From contig DIGE01000014.1 in assembly GCA_002419465.1 (NCBI GenBank), positions 372,001 to 436,000 of the forward strand: a DNA stretch of 64,000 nt, read 5' to 3'. The notes under the pieces are model-generated. The model was not told the DNA's origin. It saw only the letters and a list, made by a program, of their open reading frames with translations, and ran no database searches. The number at the start of each line of letters is the position of its first letter. Position 1 is the stretch's first letter. This document shows positions 1 through 8,377 of this stretch, piece after piece. Position numbers and translations under genes: made by a program. This DNA comes from Geobacter sp. UBA5730. GTDB lineage: Bacteria > Desulfobacterota > Desulfuromonadia > Geobacterales > Pseudopelobacteraceae.

Positions 1-26
1 ACGGTTTTTTTGTCAAAGGTTGCCAT
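1..26 (-). CDS. 5' end of an unidentified gene, cut by the window edge
   Basis: An ATG at 26-24 on the minus strand is preceded, about nine bases upstream, by a good ribosome binding site (GAGGG, plus-strand 36-40 read in reverse). The visible frame reads MATFDKKT and then leaves the window. Nothing can be said about function from eight residues. It lies downstream of the carboxylase operon on the same strand, beyond the hairpin at 61-100, so it may be a separate transcript. Confidence 0.45.
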
Positions 27-60
27 AATCGTTTCCCTCACGAAGCTAGTATGTATCCAG

Positions 61-100
61 TGACAAAGGCTCCAGACGTAGTGATCTGGAGCCTTTGTCA
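61..100 (-). terminator. Hairpin after the carboxylase operon
   Basis: A perfect 16-bp inverted repeat (arms 61-76 and 85-100, eight-base loop) lies 20 bp after the stop codon of the biotin carboxylase gene. No strong T tract follows on the minus strand, so it could be a weak terminator or a 3'-end stabilising hairpin. Confidence 0.7.
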
Positions 101-119
101 ACGTTTTGCAAAAAAGCGC

Positions 120-3020
120 TTACAGCACCGCCTTCAGATACTCCGCAGTGCACTCCCGCTTGGCCTTTTCCACGGCCTTGGGATCCACCTCAACGAACCT
201 CTCGTCCGGGGTGATCTTGAATAGCGGTTGGCCCTTCTGGACAATGGTGCCATCGCCGCCCACCATGATAATCTTGTCAATGGTACCGGAGAAGGGGGCA
301 CGGATGGTGTTGAACATCTTCATGACCTCAATGATGTACAACGGCTGGTCCTTCTCAAAATGCATCCCCTCGGTGACGAAGGGCGGCATGCCGGGCGCTT
401 CCTGGCCATAGTACATACCACCGCAGACCGCCACGATTTCATCAGCCTTGGTGGATGGAGGCGGCACCAGCACCTTTTTCATACGGGCCTGCAGTTCGGG
501 ATCGGTCAGGTAGTCGGGGATGGTCACCTCCATATCCTCTTCCACCTTCATATCCCAGAACCTGGTCTGGCCGCCGATCAAAAACAGCATCCCCAGCAAC
601 TCCAAACCGCACTCATACCCGTAATGGGCGGAACGGATCTGCTGCCAGGTCCCGGCATCATAGCCACCTTGGGGCTTCTCTTTGTTCAGCACGTCGTTCA
701 GCTTGAAATATTCTTCCCGCTCAAAACCGAACTGTTCCCGCAGGGTCCGGTAAAAGTGCAATGATTGCTGCAGCAGTTCATTGTCGTGATCCCAGATGAT
801 CTCGGCTGCCGGCTTATGGGGCCGGTAATCCATGTGCAGATAGTCGTAGGTTTCTTTCAGCACACCCAGCGGATTACGCAACCAGACCACTTTGCCCTTC
901 TCGATCTTGAAGTTTTTGGTGTTGATCGACAACCAGCCGGCAAGCAGATGGGGGTCATCCAGCAGACGTTCCATCGGACGGGTAATCAAGGTGCCTTTGC
1001 GGTCCAGCAGACCTGACATGTTTTTGAGCTCTTTGGCCAGCAGCTCAGGCTGGTCACCAAACTGCTCGGTTACCAGCTTGGCGTAATGCTTCTTCATCTG
1101 GAAGAAGGCGTAGACCACATCCAGCTTGTTGGCCTCCTCCTTCAGGGTACCCACCAGGGTCAGGTACGGCACCACGAACCGGGTGGTGGGCTTGGCCATC
1201 ACGTTGCGCCCCAGAAACCAGTTGACCAGACCATAGTGGAACTCAAGGTTGGTGGCCAGCGCAGTGCCCCGCAGGGTGGTGCTGCGCAGCACCTCTGACA
1301 GGCGTTCGTAGCTGGCCAGGCGGTCATCACCCTTGGTCAGCAGCAGGGCGATGTTGGAATCGTAGGCACCAGCCACCTTGTACTTCATGAACTGGTTGGT
1401 ATCGGGGTTCAACATGCTGATCCCCTGATCATCCCGGACCTCACCCTTGATCGGCTTGGACCAGTAACGGATCATGCCGCCGGCGTGGGGTGAAAGTGAC
1501 GCGTCGGTTGCGTTCAAACGTGCTTCCACCGAAGCGTTGAAACGGACCACCCGCTCCGGTTTGGGCAGACGCTCCTTATGACGCGCCAGCAGCGCCATGG
1601 CTTCAACCAGCGATTCAACCATGAAAAAGTCGTTTTTGTCCTTGGGATTGGTGAACTTGAGAGAGTAGCACAGCTCGGTCACCCGGTGCTCCACCTGAAT
1701 CCGGGTGTTGACCTCCATAAAGTAGTGCCGGTCGCGGTCCACAATGCACTCGAAGGTGGAGGCGGAATCAAGACCCACAGCCTGGCCGAAACGGGCCGAT
1801 TCCTCTTCCATCCGCTGCAGTACCTTCAGGTCCGACTCCAACGCCTTGACCTCAGCCTTTTTGCCGGCGGCCTTGGCCTTGGTAATGGCAGCCAACAACC
1901 CTTCCTGGGTGACCGACACCTCCAGCAGCTTCTGTTCATGCATCTGCAGGGAACAATCGCGGCCCCCCAGGGATACGCACCACTGACCGTTACCCAGCAG
2001 TTGGATCTCGTTATGGCGGGTCTGCTCGATGTTTAACTCGATCAGCACGTTTTTGTTGTCGCCCACGCCGTTGGCCTTGACCTCATTCAAGACCTCCCGC
2101 ACCATGGCCGGCGCCTCGGCTGCCGCCCTGGCAATCTGCTTCTCGTCAGCATGCTTGAGTGCCAGCAGGGAAGCTCCCAGAATCCGCTGGCCCTTGCCGC
2201 CACCGCCACCGATCGCCTTCAACCGGAAACGGCTCTGAGGGTGCTTGCGGAACAGTTCAGCCACCTCGGCCTGCACCTGGGCGCACAGCTCTTCGATGGA
2301 GTAGAGGTCAATCCCCTTGGCATAGGAGGCCATCAGGATATGATCGGCCAGGGTCTCCAGGGCCAGTTTGGCGTCTTTCAGCAGTTTTTCGTCACAGGCC
2401 AGCCCTTCGGCCTTGGCCAGGGCCAGCAACTTTTCCCGGGTGGGATGCTTCTTCAGCAGGGTGCGGGCGGTGACGTTGTCAATGCCGGGGGTGACGCTGA
2501 CCCCCACCTGCAGGGCGGTGCGCTTGGCCTCGTCCTTCTTGCCGGCTCGGGCCTGAGTGGCGGCGCAGGGTCCGATAAAGCTTAAACCGGCCTTTTCAAT
2601 GGCCGCCACGAACTCCTCATCCTCGGCCATGAAGCCATATCCGGCAAAAATCGAATCATAGCCGTTGTCTTTGGCAATCTGAATGATCTGGTTGATCCGC
2701 TCGACCCGTTCTTCCTTGCTGGCACCGCTGTAGTCAGGCACCCGGTGCACCCGGCGGGAATCGGTCAGCTGGCGCAGTTCCGGGGCCAGGGCGTTGGGAT
2801 AGACAATGGAATCCTTTTCGGACAGCAGGATGCCGTAGTGGCTGATCCCCATCTCCTGATAGACATCCATGGCCTCTTTGCGGATCGGACCACGGCAGAC
2901 AATCAGTGGCTTTAAGTTCTCGCAGGAAAAGGAACGAACCCACTCGGAGGTGGATTTACCCAGACGGCGATCCCGATGGATCAAGGGGTTATGCTGGTAG
3001 TAATCTGAGGCGTGTGGCAT
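120..3020 (-). CDS. Acyl-CoA carboxylase, biotin carboxylase-BCCP fusion subunit
   Basis: ATP-dependent carboxylation of a protein-bound biotin, which then passes CO2 to the partner carboxyltransferase encoded just upstream. The protein has a biotin carboxylase N domain (about residues 35-160), an ATP-grasp region with the glycine loop IGGGGGKGQR (near 270), and the signature MEVNTRIQVEHRVTE (about 435-449). A C-terminal biotinyl domain carries the attachment motif EVMKM (Lys about 901). A long middle part (about 550-830) is not assignable by eye. Compared with ordinary AccC there is a roughly 60-residue insertion between VTPG and the glycine loop. The start at 3020 is chosen because GGAG lies ten bases upstream; further in-frame starts exist at 3041 (ATG) and 3044 (TTG). 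Acyl substrate (acetyl-, propionyl- or other) cannot be decided from sequence. Confidence 0.88.
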   Translation of the reverse strand: MPHASDYYQHNPLIHRDRRLGKSTSEWVRSFSCENLKPLIVCRGPIRKEAMDVYQEMGISHYGILLSEKDSIVYPNALAPELRQLTDSRRVHRVPDYSGASKEERVERINQIIQIAKDNGYDSIFAGYGFMAEDEEFVAAIEKAGLSFIGPCAATQARAGKKDEAKRTALQVGVSVTPGIDNVTARTLLKKHPTREKLLALAKAEGLACDEKLLKDAKLALETLADHILMASYAKGIDLYSIEELCAQVQAEVAELFRKHPQSRFRLKAIGGGGGKGQRILGASLLALKHADEKQIARAAAEAPAMVREVLNEVKANGVGDNKNVLIELNIEQTRHNEIQLLGNGQWCVSLGGRDCSLQMHEQKLLEVSVTQEGLLAAITKAKAAGKKAEVKALESDLKVLQRMEEESARFGQAVGLDSASTFECIVDRDRHYFMEVNTRIQVEHRVTELCYSLKFTNPKDKNDFFMVESLVEAMALLARHKERLPKPERVVRFNASVEARLNATDASLSPHAGGMIRYWSKPIKGEVRDDQGISMLNPDTNQFMKYKVAGAYDSNIALLLTKGDDRLASYERLSEVLRSTTLRGTALATNLEFHYGLVNWFLGRNVMAKPTTRFVVPYLTLVGTLKEEANKLDVVYAFFQMKKHYAKLVTEQFGDQPELLAKELKNMSGLLDRKGTLITRPMERLLDDPHLLAGWLSINTKNFKIEKGKVVWLRNPLGVLKETYDYLHMDYRPHKPAAEIIWDHDNELLQQSLHFYRTLREQFGFEREEYFKLNDVLNKEKPQGGYDAGTWQQIRSAHYGYECGLELLGMLFLIGGQTRFWDMKVEEDMEVTIPDYLTDPELQARMKKVLVPPPSTKADEIVAVCGGMYYGQEAPGMPPFVTEGMHFEKDQPLYIIEVMKMFNTIRAPFSGTIDKIIMVGGDGTIVQKGQPLFKITPDERFVEVDPKAVEKAKRECTAEYLKAVL

Positions 3021-3055
3021 GGGCTTGTATCTCCAATTCATCAAAGTATATGAAA

Positions 3056-4780
3056 TTAGTGGAATTCACGCTGAATTGCCTGCATTGGACCCGGTTTGTA
3101 GTGCCGCAGCAGGAAGTTCATGTTCTCGCCCAACACCTTACGCAGGTCGGTGGGCATGACCAGTGACGAAATGGAACCAAGAGCCAGTCCTTCCTTGGGG
3201 TTCATCAGCTCTTTCTCATACCGCTGGTTCAGGGCGGTTTCCTCAATCTTCAACCACTCAGCCGCATCCTTTTCAGCGTCCTGCTTGGCCTCGCCAGCAG
3301 CCATGCCGGCTGCCACCCGTTCCTGGGTGCCCAGCTTAATCCGCTCGGCAGCTGCAGCCCGCACCTTGCGCAGTTCATCCTTATAAACGAACTCTTTGCC
3401 GGCCGGCCCCATCACCGCCAGACGGGTGGTTGGCAGCGCCAACACCAGATCGGCGCCGGTGGGGTAGTTGTTGTAGGAGGCATAGGCCCCGCCGTAGGCG
3501 TTACGGATGATCAGCAGGATGCGCGGAGTACGGATATCGACAATCGAATCAAGCATGGCGCGACCGGCCTGTACGATACCGCGAGCCTCCTGTTCGCGAC
3601 CCGGCAGGAAGCCGGTGGTGTCTTCCATAAAGATCATCGGGATATTGTAGATGTTGCAGAAGCGATTGAAACGGGCGATCTTGTAGGCGGAATCCACCGA
3701 GATCTGGCCCGAGGCCACTGCGCTGTTGTTGGCCACAAAGCCGACCACGTTGCCACCCAAACGGCCGAAGGCGGTCACCGCTTCACGGGCCCGGTCCGGC
3801 TGGATCTCAAAGTAGTCGCCATGGTCACAGATTTGCTGAATCATGATCGAGACATCAAAGGGGGTGTTAAAGCCGGTGGGCGAATTGAAGGCCTTTTTCA
3901 GCAGGGTGTTGATCTCCCAGGTCTTGCGATCCAGCGGGTCGCTGGTCTTCTGGAAGGGAGCCATCACACTGTTGTTATCCGGCACGTAACCCAAAAGCTG
4001 AATGGCTGCCCGCAGAGCACCCACCTCATCCTCCACGGTCAGATCGGCCACACCGGAGGCGCCATGCACCTTGGGACCACCCAGCTCCTCAGGTGTCACG
4101 TCCTCTCCCAGCACCGACTTGACCACACCGGGACCGGTCAGACCGAAGAAGGTGTCGTTGGGCTGAATCAAAAAGCTGCCCTGGCGAGGCAGGTAGGAAC
4201 CGCCGCCGGCGTTGAAGCCGAACATGCACATGATGGAAGGGACCACGCCACTGATCTTGCGCAAGGCTGTGAAGGCCTCGGCATAGCCGTCCAAACCGCC
4301 CACCCCGGCCGGCACGAAGGCCCCGGCGGAGTCATTCATGCCGATCACCGGAATACCTTTTTCACCGGCCAGCTGGAACAGCAGGGCCAGCTTGCGACCA
4401 TTGGTGGCGTCGATGGAACCGGCCCGCACGGTGAAGTCATGACCGTACAACGCGACATCCCGGCCCCCGACATTCAGAATGCCGGTGACCAGCGAGGCGC
4501 CGTCCAGATTCTTGCCCCAGTTCTGGAACAGGACATTGGGCTCTTTTTCGGTCAGCACCTGAATCCGCTCCCAGACGGTCATCCGCTTTTTGAAGTGCTG
4601 CTTTTCGATCTGGGCAATGCTGACCGACTTGATCGGACGCTCGATCAGATCATGGCCTTCCTTCATCGCCTCTTCATAGCCGCCCTTCTTGCCGGGGATT
4701 TCGCCGGGAATGGTGAATTCGACAACCTTTTCCGGTGCAAAGGGGTTTTTCAGTGATGGTTGTATCGCTTTTTTAGACAT
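3056..4780 (-). CDS. Acyl-CoA carboxylase, carboxyltransferase subunit
   Basis: Transfers the carboxyl group from carboxybiotin to an acyl-CoA. The 574-residue protein has the two crotonase-fold halves of the family: an N-terminal half with [14 protein letters not shown] and [12 protein letters not shown], and a C-terminal half with [30 protein letters not shown] and [18 protein letters not shown]. It is 11 bp from the biotin carboxylase-BCCP gene and certainly works with it. Size and single-chain layout resemble propionyl-CoA carboxylase beta and glutaconyl-CoA decarboxylase alpha subunits more than the split AccA/AccD pair. No membrane decarboxylase subunit is nearby, which favours a carboxylase. 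AAGGAT precedes the ATG. Confidence 0.87.
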   Translation of the reverse strand: MSKKAIQPSLKNPFAPEKVVEFTIPGEIPGKKGGYEEAMKEGHDLIERPIKSVSIAQIEKQHFKKRMTVWERIQVLTEKEPNVLFQNWGKNLDGASLVTGILNVGGRDVALYGHDFTVRAGSIDATNGRKLALLFQLAGEKGIPVIGMNDSAGAFVPAGVGGLDGYAEAFTALRKISGVVPSIMCMFGFNAGGGSYLPRQGSFLIQPNDTFFGLTGPGVVKSVLGEDVTPEELGGPKVHGASGVADLTVEDEVGALRAAIQLLGYVPDNNSVMAPFQKTSDPLDRKTWEINTLLKKAFNSPTGFNTPFDVSIMIQQICDHGDYFEIQPDRAREAVTAFGRLGGNVVGFVANNSAVASGQISVDSAYKIARFNRFCNIYNIPMIFMEDTTGFLPGREQEARGIVQAGRAMLDSIVDIRTPRILLIIRNAYGGAYASYNNYPTGADLVLALPTTRLAVMGPAGKEFVYKDELRKVRAAAAERIKLGTQERVAAGMAAGEAKQDAEKDAAEWLKIEETALNQRYEKELMNPKEGLALGSISSLVMPTDLRKVLGENMNFLLRHYKPGPMQAIQREFH

Positions 4781-4857
4781 CTGACGCCATCCTTCCGGTC
4801 TGGTATGTGGTTCTTAACTGCTGCATTAATGCAAGGTAAGCAGAGGAAACTACGTCG

Positions 4858-5424
4858 TTAACGGGTCACGACCGCCAGCACCGACACCTCATCCCCGTCA
4901 CGGGAGAGCAATCGGTGGCGCAAGGCTGAATCAAAATACACACAGTCACCCTCACCCAGTTCGATACGCTTGTCATCCAGCAACAGCTCGGCGTTGCCCT
5001 TCATGACAAACAGAAACTCCTCGCCGTCGTGGCTGTAGGTGTTCTCCTCGGGCGGCTTTTCCGATACGGTCAGCAGGAACGGCTCCATCTTCTTGTTCTG
5101 CTTGCGGTATGCCAGAGATTCGTAGGAATAGCCCTGGTTGGTGCCGGCCCGCGAGATCACCCGCGGCATCATCTTGCGCTCGTCGGCTCTGACGATCTCG
5201 TAACGGCACTCCTCTTCCTCTTCAGCAAAAAAGTGGCCGATTTTGACGTCAAAAAACCTGGCGATCTTCGACAAGGTGGCAATGGGAGGGGAAACGTTGT
5301 TGTTTTCGATCTGGGATATCAGGGCAGGCGAGAAGCCGGTCTCCCGGGCAACTGCCTGAAGGGTCAACTTTTTGGAAAGGCGGAGTTTTTTTATTTTGAC
5401 GCCGATATTGTACTCGCTACTCAT
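4858..5424 (-). CDS. XRE-family transcriptional regulator with C-terminal cupin
   Basis: An N-terminal helix-turn-helix of the Cro/C1 type occupies about residues 8-62 (KKLTLQAVARETGFSPALIS is the core). A double-stranded beta-helix cupin follows at about 115-185 (HDGEEFLFVMKGNAELLL, GEGDCVYFDSALRHRL). This architecture binds DNA and senses a small ligand through the cupin. The gene is first of a same-strand group with the carboxylase genes (77 bp gap), so it probably controls them and itself. Promoter and dyad lie directly upstream. The ligand is unknown; acyl-CoA or a related acid is only a guess. Confidence 0.88.
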   Translation of the reverse strand: MSSEYNIGVKIKKLRLSKKLTLQAVARETGFSPALISQIENNNVSPPIATLSKIARFFDVKIGHFFAEEEEECRYEIVRADERKMMPRVISRAGTNQGYSYESLAYRKQNKKMEPFLLTVSEKPPEENTYSHDGEEFLFVMKGNAELLLDDKRIELGEGDCVYFDSALRHRLLSRDGDEVSVLAVVTR

Positions 5425-5457
5425 CTCGCAGTCCGCCGAAAATAGAATCCTGTTTTG

Positions 5458-5483
5458 GTCCGGCGTTTGTATACGAACCGGAC
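5458..5483. promoter_or_regulatory. Candidate operator, GTCCGG-N14-CCGGAC
   Basis: An inverted repeat with perfect 6-bp arms (5458-5463 and 5478-5483) spans the -10 box of the XRE gene. A dyad in this position suggests repression, most simply autoregulation by the XRE-cupin protein. This is inference from position only. Confidence 0.5.
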
Positions 5484-5495
5484 TTCTATTGTCAA
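5468..5495 (-). promoter_or_regulatory. Sigma-70-type promoter of the XRE-cupin/carboxylase operon
   Basis: Read on the minus strand: TTGACA (5495-5490), 16-bp spacer, TATACA (5473-5468). It is the only good -35/-10 pair upstream of the regulator gene, with about 40 bp of leader to the ATG at 5424. Confidence 0.6.
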
Positions 5496-5571
5496 TAAAA
5501 TTGTTTTAACCGCAACAAATGGGTTTTACTAATACTAGCTCAACTTTATTAAAAGTAAAGTGATGGTTCGA

Positions 5572-6855
5572 TTATTCCCCCAGCAGTTGCCTGGCCAGCA
5601 GCTCCACGGTGTGCACCACCTCTACAGTAGAACCATGTTGTTTGAGACCGTCATCCAGCTGCATCATGCAGCCGGGACAGCCGGTGGCCACGGCATCGGC
5701 CCCGCTGGCAATGATCGCCTCACTCTTGACATCGTTAATGGTCATGGATGAACCGTAGTGGTAAACATTGAAGGTGCCGCCCAGGCCACAGCAGCGATCG
5801 GCTCCCTCCATCTCCACCAGCTCCAGGCCGGGGGTGGCCTGAATCAGCTCACGGGGTTGGGAGGTCAGCTTACGGGTCCGCAGATGACAGGGATCATGGT
5901 AGGTGACTGTTCCGGTTGCGCCGGCACCGGTTTCTGCAGGCTTGAGACCCAGTTGGTGCAGCAACTGAGCGGCATCCACCGTCTTTTTAGCCAAGGCTTC
6001 CAGGCGCTCTTTCAATTCAGGATTCCGCTTGCCGATCACCAGCGGATAGAGCTTGTGCAGGGCACCGCCGCAGGTGGCGCAGGCACTCATCACGTAGTCG
6101 GCCTGATAGCGTTCCAGGGCAGTCAGGTTCTGCTCAGCCAGCTGACGCACCGTTGCCAGGTCGCCGCCGGACATGCCGGGCAGGCCACAGCACTGCTGGT
6201 CTTTGGGGATGATAACCGTACAGCCCAGATGCTGGAACAGCTTGACCGTGGCCACCCCCACCCGGGGGTAGACGAAATTGGTCATGCAACCCACGAAAAA
6301 GACGATGCGCGGCTTGCCGGGCTGGCCTTCGATCACCTCGGGGTAGCGGTCCAGCAGCGGGGTCTTGGCAATGGCAGGGATGTAGCGCTTAGTGCCCACG
6401 AACGGCAAAGGAAACCGCAAGCGCAGGCCTGAGGTTTCGGGCACCTTGCGGAAGAAGAGCGGCCCCAGCAGGGCGGCGGCTTTGGCACCCAACTTCATGC
6501 GGGTGCGGCTCTGAATCACCTGACCCACCGCCTTGTGAAAGGTGGTCAACCCGCGCCGTTGGGCCAAGGCCTCCCGGGCAGCGATCACAATCTCATCGGT
6601 GGCTACGTTATTGGGACACTTCTCCACACAGCTGCCGCACAGCAGACATTTGGACATGGCGAGGTAGGTCTGGTCGTCCAGGTCAATATCATCCTTCAAC
6701 AGGTGCTGGGCCAGGGCGATCTTGCCCCGGGCCACGGCTGGTTCACGCTGAAAGGCGGTAAAGGCTGGACAGTTGGCCCGGCAGGCGCCGCACTTGACGC
6801 ATTTTTTCAGTTCTTCTTCAACCCGCTGCAGGGGATCAGTGGTTTGGTCAGACAT
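5572..6855 (-). CDS. GlcF/LldE-type iron-sulfur oxidoreductase subunit
   Basis: Probable electron-transfer subunit of a 2-hydroxyacid (glycolate or lactate type) dehydrogenase. The N-terminus has two 4Fe-4S ferredoxin motifs, CVKCGACRANCP and CLLCGSCVEKCP. The rest has two CCG domains, visible as QQCCGLPGMSGGD/CATCGG and DPCHLRTRK/CCGLGGTF/CPGCMMQ. No FAD-binding GlcD-like partner lies in the window; it may be elsewhere or the protein may serve another flavoprotein. The start at 6855 (MSDQTTDP) is preferred over an 18-residue N-terminal extension because the homologous region starts just after it and AAAGG lies upstream. Confidence 0.85.
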   Translation of the reverse strand: MSDQTTDPLQRVEEELKKCVKCGACRANCPAFTAFQREPAVARGKIALAQHLLKDDIDLDDQTYLAMSKCLLCGSCVEKCPNNVATDEIVIAAREALAQRRGLTTFHKAVGQVIQSRTRMKLGAKAAALLGPLFFRKVPETSGLRLRFPLPFVGTKRYIPAIAKTPLLDRYPEVIEGQPGKPRIVFFVGCMTNFVYPRVGVATVKLFQHLGCTVIIPKDQQCCGLPGMSGGDLATVRQLAEQNLTALERYQADYVMSACATCGGALHKLYPLVIGKRNPELKERLEALAKKTVDAAQLLHQLGLKPAETGAGATGTVTYHDPCHLRTRKLTSQPRELIQATPGLELVEMEGADRCCGLGGTFNVYHYGSSMTINDVKSEAIIASGADAVATGCPGCMMQLDDGLKQHGSTVEVVHTVELLARQLLGE

Positions 6856-6959
6856 ATGAAACGGCCTTTCGTTGTGAAACACAGAGCAACGGAGCAACAG
6901 GGATTCCACTCGGCTGTCGCTAAGTTACACAAACCCAAGTTCCATTATCGAGTTTCTTG

Positions 6960-6981
6960 AAAATTATTGTTTAATAATTTT
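6960..6981. promoter_or_regulatory. AT-rich dyad upstream of the Fe-S gene
   Basis: A perfect 9-bp inverted repeat, AAAATTATT-GTTT-AATAATTTT, sits about 105 bp upstream of the Fe-S gene start in a markedly AT-rich 136-bp intergenic stretch. It could be a regulator binding site for that gene. No T tract makes it an obvious terminator for anything. Confidence 0.35.
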
Positions 6982-7045
6982 ATCAAAAACCGAGCACTTA
7001 TCCCACATAAAATATCCTGCCCACAGCTCTGCCTTTCTCAGTTGC

Positions 7046-8377
7046 TCAGTGTTTCAAAAAACTGAGCCAGCCTTCCAAAGCTTCCAACGCCCGCTCCGCC
7101 AGCAACAGCTTACGGTCCTTTTTCTTGACCCGGCTTTCCAGCGCCGGGAACAGGCCGTAGTTCACGTTCATCGGCTGGAAGTGCCGGACATCTGCGTTGG
7201 TTATGTGATGAAGCAGGGCACCGAGCGCGGTTTCACCCGGTGGCAGCACAAGCTGCTGACCAGCTGCCAGGGCAGCCACGGTCAGCCCGGCCAGGAAGCC
7301 GGATCCGGCCGACTCGACATAGCCCTCCACACCGGTGATTTGACCGGCGAACATGATCCGGGGATCGGATTTCAGCTGTTGGGTTGGCAACAGCAAAGCC
7401 GGGGCATTGATGAAGGTGTTGCGATGCATGACCCCCAACCTGACAAACTCGGCCTGCTCCAGCCCTGGGATCATCCGCAGCACCCGGCGTTGTTCCGGCC
7501 AGGTCATCTTGGTCTGGAAGCCCACCAGATTGTAGAGGGTTTTATCGTTGTTTTCAGCCCGCAGCTGCACCACTGCCCAGGGGTCTTTCCCCGTGTCCGG
7601 ATGTGGCAGACCCACCGGCTTCATCGGACCGAAACGCAGGGTATCATCACCCCGCGCGGCCATCTCCTCGATCGGCATACAGCCGTCAAAATGGACCACT
7701 TTTTCAAATTCGCGGGGTGCAACCCTTTCTGCAGCCTGCAAGGCCGCAATAAAGGCAGCGTACTGTTGCTGGTCCAGGGGACAGTTCAGGTAATCATCAG
7801 GATCACCTTTGCCATAGCGTGAGGCGGCATAGATTTTGGTCGTGTCGAGGGATTCGACCGTGACAATCGGGGCTATGGCGTCGTAGAAGTACAGCCGCTC
7901 ACCAACCAGACAAGAAAGCTCCTCGGCCAGTGCATCGCTGGTCAGGGGACCGGTGGCGATGATGACAGGACCTTCAGGCGGCAGGCTGGTCAACTCGTCA
8001 CGAATCAGGGTGATATTGAGGTGGGAAGAAATCCGCTCGGTGATCAAGGCGGAGAACAGATCACGGTCCACGGCCAAGGCACCACCGGCAGGCACCCTGG
8101 TGGCATCGGCCGCCTGCATAACCAATGATCCGCTGCGCCGCAACTCCTCTTTGAGCAGGCCAACCGCGTTGCCCAGATCAGCCCCCCGCAGGGAGTTTGA
8201 GCAGACCAACTCAGCCAGCCCCTCCAGCTGATGGGCAGGAGAATAGCGCCGGGGCTTCATCTCATGCAAGCGCACCTGCAGACCGCGCTCCGCCGCTTGC
8301 CAGGCGGCCTCACAGCCGGCCAGCCCGCCGCCGATGATGGTTACGCGCTGGTCCAATCGCAACCCTCTTTCGGACAT
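7046..8377 (-). CDS. trmFO: Methylenetetrahydrofolate-tRNA-(uracil-5-)-methyltransferase TrmFO
   Basis: Folate- and FAD-dependent enzyme that makes ribothymidine at position 54 in the tRNA T-loop, cytosolic. The FAD-binding GGGLAG motif is at residues 16-21, followed by the family's [11 protein letters not shown] and [10 protein letters not shown] segments. C-terminal blocks [16 protein letters not shown] and the [10 protein letters not shown] segment are also typical. Length (443) fits the family. The start overlaps the end of topA by about 37 bp, so translation is probably coupled. The topA-trmFO neighbourhood is a common arrangement. Confidence 0.95.
   Translation of the reverse strand: MSERGLRLDQRVTIIGGGLAGCEAAWQAAERGLQVRLHEMKPRRYSPAHQLEGLAELVCSNSLRGADLGNAVGLLKEELRRSGSLVMQAADATRVPAGGALAVDRDLFSALITERISSHLNITLIRDELTSLPPEGPVIIATGPLTSDALAEELSCLVGERLYFYDAIAPIVTVESLDTTKIYAASRYGKGDPDDYLNCPLDQQQYAAFIAALQAAERVAPREFEKVVHFDGCMPIEEMAARGDDTLRFGPMKPVGLPHPDTGKDPWAVVQLRAENNDKTLYNLVGFQTKMTWPEQRRVLRMIPGLEQAEFVRLGVMHRNTFINAPALLLPTQQLKSDPRIMFAGQITGVEGYVESAGSGFLAGLTVAALAAGQQLVLPPGETALGALLHHITNADVRHFQPMNVNYGLFPALESRVKKKDRKLLLAERALEALEGWLSFLKH

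Noticed and set aside
1..26. Naming the clipped gene from its first eight residues
   Set aside because: MATFDKKT is too short to identify any family.
3821..4756. Long open frame (about 311 codons) on the plus strand opposite the carboxyltransferase
   Set aside because: It mirrors the codon structure of a strongly supported gene, has no ribosome binding site and no recognisable protein features.
7044..7067. GCTCAGT/ACTGAGC inverted repeat at the end of trmFO
   Set aside because: Lies across the last codons and stop of the gene with no following T tract; arms are short, so a terminator call is not supported.
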